Under the pieces are notes generated by a model. It was given only the letters and a program-made list of their open reading frames with translations, searched no databases and had not been told where the DNA came from. Both the position numbers and the translations under genes were made by a program. A DNA stretch of 7,293 bases from an uncultured Bacillota bacterium (lineage in GTDB: Bacteria; Bacillota_I; Bacilli_A; RFN20; CAG-631), in assembly GCA_905197115.1 (NCBI GenBank), contig CAJJXN010000070.1, positions 1 to 7,293 of the forward strand. Direction: 5' to 3'. This document shows positions 5,873 to 7,293 of this stretch, one piece after another (within the stretch, counting starts at the first letter, position 1; each line of letters starts with the position of its first letter).

Positions 5873-7293
5873 TTATTTCACATCTATTTCTATTACATTA
5901 CTATAAATATAATAAGATTTTGCTGAAGATTCCATATATAAATTTGTACGGAAACATAATACTATGTGAGCTTTTCCTGCTTTTTTAGCAGTTATACTTT
6001 GATTATTTACATTAATAATATCTTCGCCATCAATGACTTTAATGGTAAAGTTTGTTTCATCATTTACTTCTTTAGCATAAGTTGTTGAATGAGCTTTTAA
6101 AGTAAGTGAACTACCTGTTGATAATTGGTAATTTTCTTTTTCGCTATCAAAACGAATTTTCCAATTTGTCGTTAAATCAGCGCGATTTGTTGTAAATCCA
6201 ACATTTCCATTTGCCATAAAATTCATAAAAGTAGAAGCATTCCATGCATTGAATGTCCAAGTCCAATAAAGATTTCCGCGAGCGTTACTTAAATGAATTC
6301 CATCTGCTGCTAAATTACCCATGTTAGGAGAAATTCCAAGGCCTTTGTTAAACAATTGATAATCTGCTTTAGCATAATCTTCAACGTTTTTAACGCCTCC
6401 AGATAAATAGCCAACATGTAATCCAGGTTCTACTCTTTTAATATAGTTTAATGAAGTTGTACTAAAGTCAATTACAACGATACGATCCATCATATTGTAT
6501 TTTTTAGCTGTTTCAAGCATTAATTGTGCTGTGCGAATACGAGAATCTTTAATTTCAACTACAAAAATCATTTCATCATCTTTAAAAGCATTTAAGACTT
6601 CATCAAATGTAGGAATTTTATAATTTGTAACCGTTCCATCTTGCATAATTAAATTACAAGATTTTAATTGTTCAACTGTTGAATCTGCCATGCGAATATC
6701 ACAATTTGTTGTGCCAACTGTTGATTTTCCATCAGAACCAGCACCATGAATAACGACAAGTTGATCATCTTTAGTTGTGTGAATATCTAATTCAATTGCA
6801 TTCGCACCACTTTCTTTAGACCAATAGAATGATTCTAAACTATTTTCAGGTAAGTAAAGATTGGAACCATCTCCACGATGGGCTGTAATAACAGGTTTTC
6901 TAAATAAAGAACTATTAAAATCAAATACATTTGTGTCCATTGCTTTTAAAGCATTTTCTTGACTTGCACTAATATAAACACTTGCTCCAGATAATGTAGC
7001 TTTATAAGAAGCTAAATCATCCGTTGCATCGGTATTAATTGCCCAAGCACCATAACCACGAGAAGTAATCCAAAAAACGATGTCTTTTGTAATCATGTTT
7101 GCATCAAAACAAATAATTTCAGCGCCAACTTCACCGGCTTTAAAACATTCTTTAGAAGCGTCTGAATAATTTTTAATTTCAGTTGCTGAAGAAATATAAC
7201 CTAAGCGATTCATCTTATTAATTTGACGATAAGCTTTTAAGATTTCTGTATCTTTGGATAAAACGGTAATATCATTACAACCGATGCCGGCGG
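5873..7293 (-). CDS. Tandem-domain glycerophosphodiester phosphodiesterase with C-terminal Ig-like domain, 5' end outside window
   Basis: GDPD enzymes hydrolyse glycerophosphodiesters from phospholipid head groups to glycerol-3-phosphate and an alcohol. The frame is open to the right edge: 26 further codons precede the ATG at 7211-7213, which I take as internal. Counting from that Met, residues 108-345 are a full GDPD barrel with AHRG (His112, Arg113), LPENS (Glu123), ELDIH (Glu141, Asp143), VVIHG (His156), VEIK (Glu220, Lys222), WTWTFN and GFTTNRAD, so the catalytic His pair and metal ligands are all present. Residues 1-90 match the second half of another GDPD barrel (LGYIS like VGYLS, AWAIN like TWTFN, GASVYIS like GNVGFTT); its catalytic half lies outside the window. 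Residues about 355-446 are a beta-rich domain like bacterial Ig (Big) modules, with VNNQSITAKKAGKAHI. That suggests a surface or secreted protein, but the signal peptide would be out of view. It converges on the lipoprotein gene. Confidence 0.85.
   Translation of the reverse strand, partial: AGIGCNDITVLSKDTEILKAYRQINKMNRLGYISSATEIKNYSDASKECFKAGEVGAEIICFDANMITKDIVFWITSRGYGAWAINTDATDDLASYKATLSGASVYISASQENALKAMDTNVFDFNSSLFRKPVITAHRGDGSNLYLPENSLESFYWSKESGANAIELDIHTTKDDQLVVIHGAGSDGKSTVGTTNCDIRMADSTVEQLKSCNLIMQDGTVTNYKIPTFDEVLNAFKDDEMIFVVEIKDSRIRTAQLMLETAKKYNMMDRIVVIDFSTTSLNYIKRVEPGLHVGYLSGGVKNVEDYAKADYQLFNKGLGISPNMGNLAADGIHLSNARGNLYWTWTFNAWNASTFMNFMANGNVGFTTNRADLTTNWKIRFDSEKENYQLSTGSSLTLKAHSTTYAKEVNDETNFTIKVIDGEDIINVNNQSITAKKAGKAHIVLCFRTNLYMESSAKSYYIYSNVIEIDVK

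Noticed and set aside
5803..5988. 61-codon plus-strand hydrophobic open frame overlapping the end of the lipoprotein gene
   Set aside because: It runs through the bidirectional terminator and then lies antisense to the phosphodiesterase gene; its hydrophobicity comes from AT-rich sequence.

Overview
The window is almost certainly two unrelated pieces of DNA joined at about position 448. The left piece (1 to about 447) has about 45% G+C by hand count (200 of 447). It reads like Bacteroidota chromosome: on the minus strand it carries the C-terminal part of a sigma-70-family factor and then, 4 bases on, a zinc-finger (zf-HC2 type) anti-sigma protein cut by the window edge. The right piece (about 449 to 7293) is AT-rich; the 60 bases at 481-540 are 30% G+C. 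It looks like a low-G+C Bacillota or Mycoplasmatota-type organism, such as an uncultured gut RF39 or Erysipelotrichales relative. The evidence is Bacillus-style Shine-Dalgarno sites, TTGnnn-17-TATAAT promoters, a short SRP RNA without an Alu domain, and KtrA and Rex homologues. All eight tryptophans of the lipoprotein use TGG and all complete genes end in TAA, so recoding of TGA to Trp, as in Mycoplasma, is unlikely.

Layout of the right piece. On the minus strand, ktrA/trkA (973-1644) and rex (start 973, cut at the join) form a translationally coupled pair with a TAATG overlap and their own promoter. Upstream of them, also on the minus strand, is a 675-residue EF-G paralogue (1757-3784) ending in its own hairpin terminator. 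The 298-base gap 3785-4082 holds the SRP RNA gene (plus strand) with a near-consensus promoter, followed by the promoter and ribosome binding site of a 575-residue lipoprotein resembling an ABC-transporter solute-binding protein (4083-5810, plus). This gene converges on a tandem-domain glycerophosphodiester phosphodiesterase with a C-terminal Ig-like domain (5873 to the right edge, minus). One hairpin between them can terminate both.

How the genes may work together: KtrA (K+ uptake gating, NAD(H)/nucleotide-binding fold) and Rex (NADH/NAD+-sensing repressor) would link ion transport and redox state. The EF-G paralogue and SRP RNA serve translation and protein targeting. The lipoprotein and the GDPD protein are both probably extracytoplasmic and could serve nutrient scavenging, but a shared substrate is only a hypothesis. 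I found no clear new defence, mobile or RNA system. The points most worth a second look are the join itself, the altered G4 motif of the EF-G paralogue, and the tandem GDPD protein.
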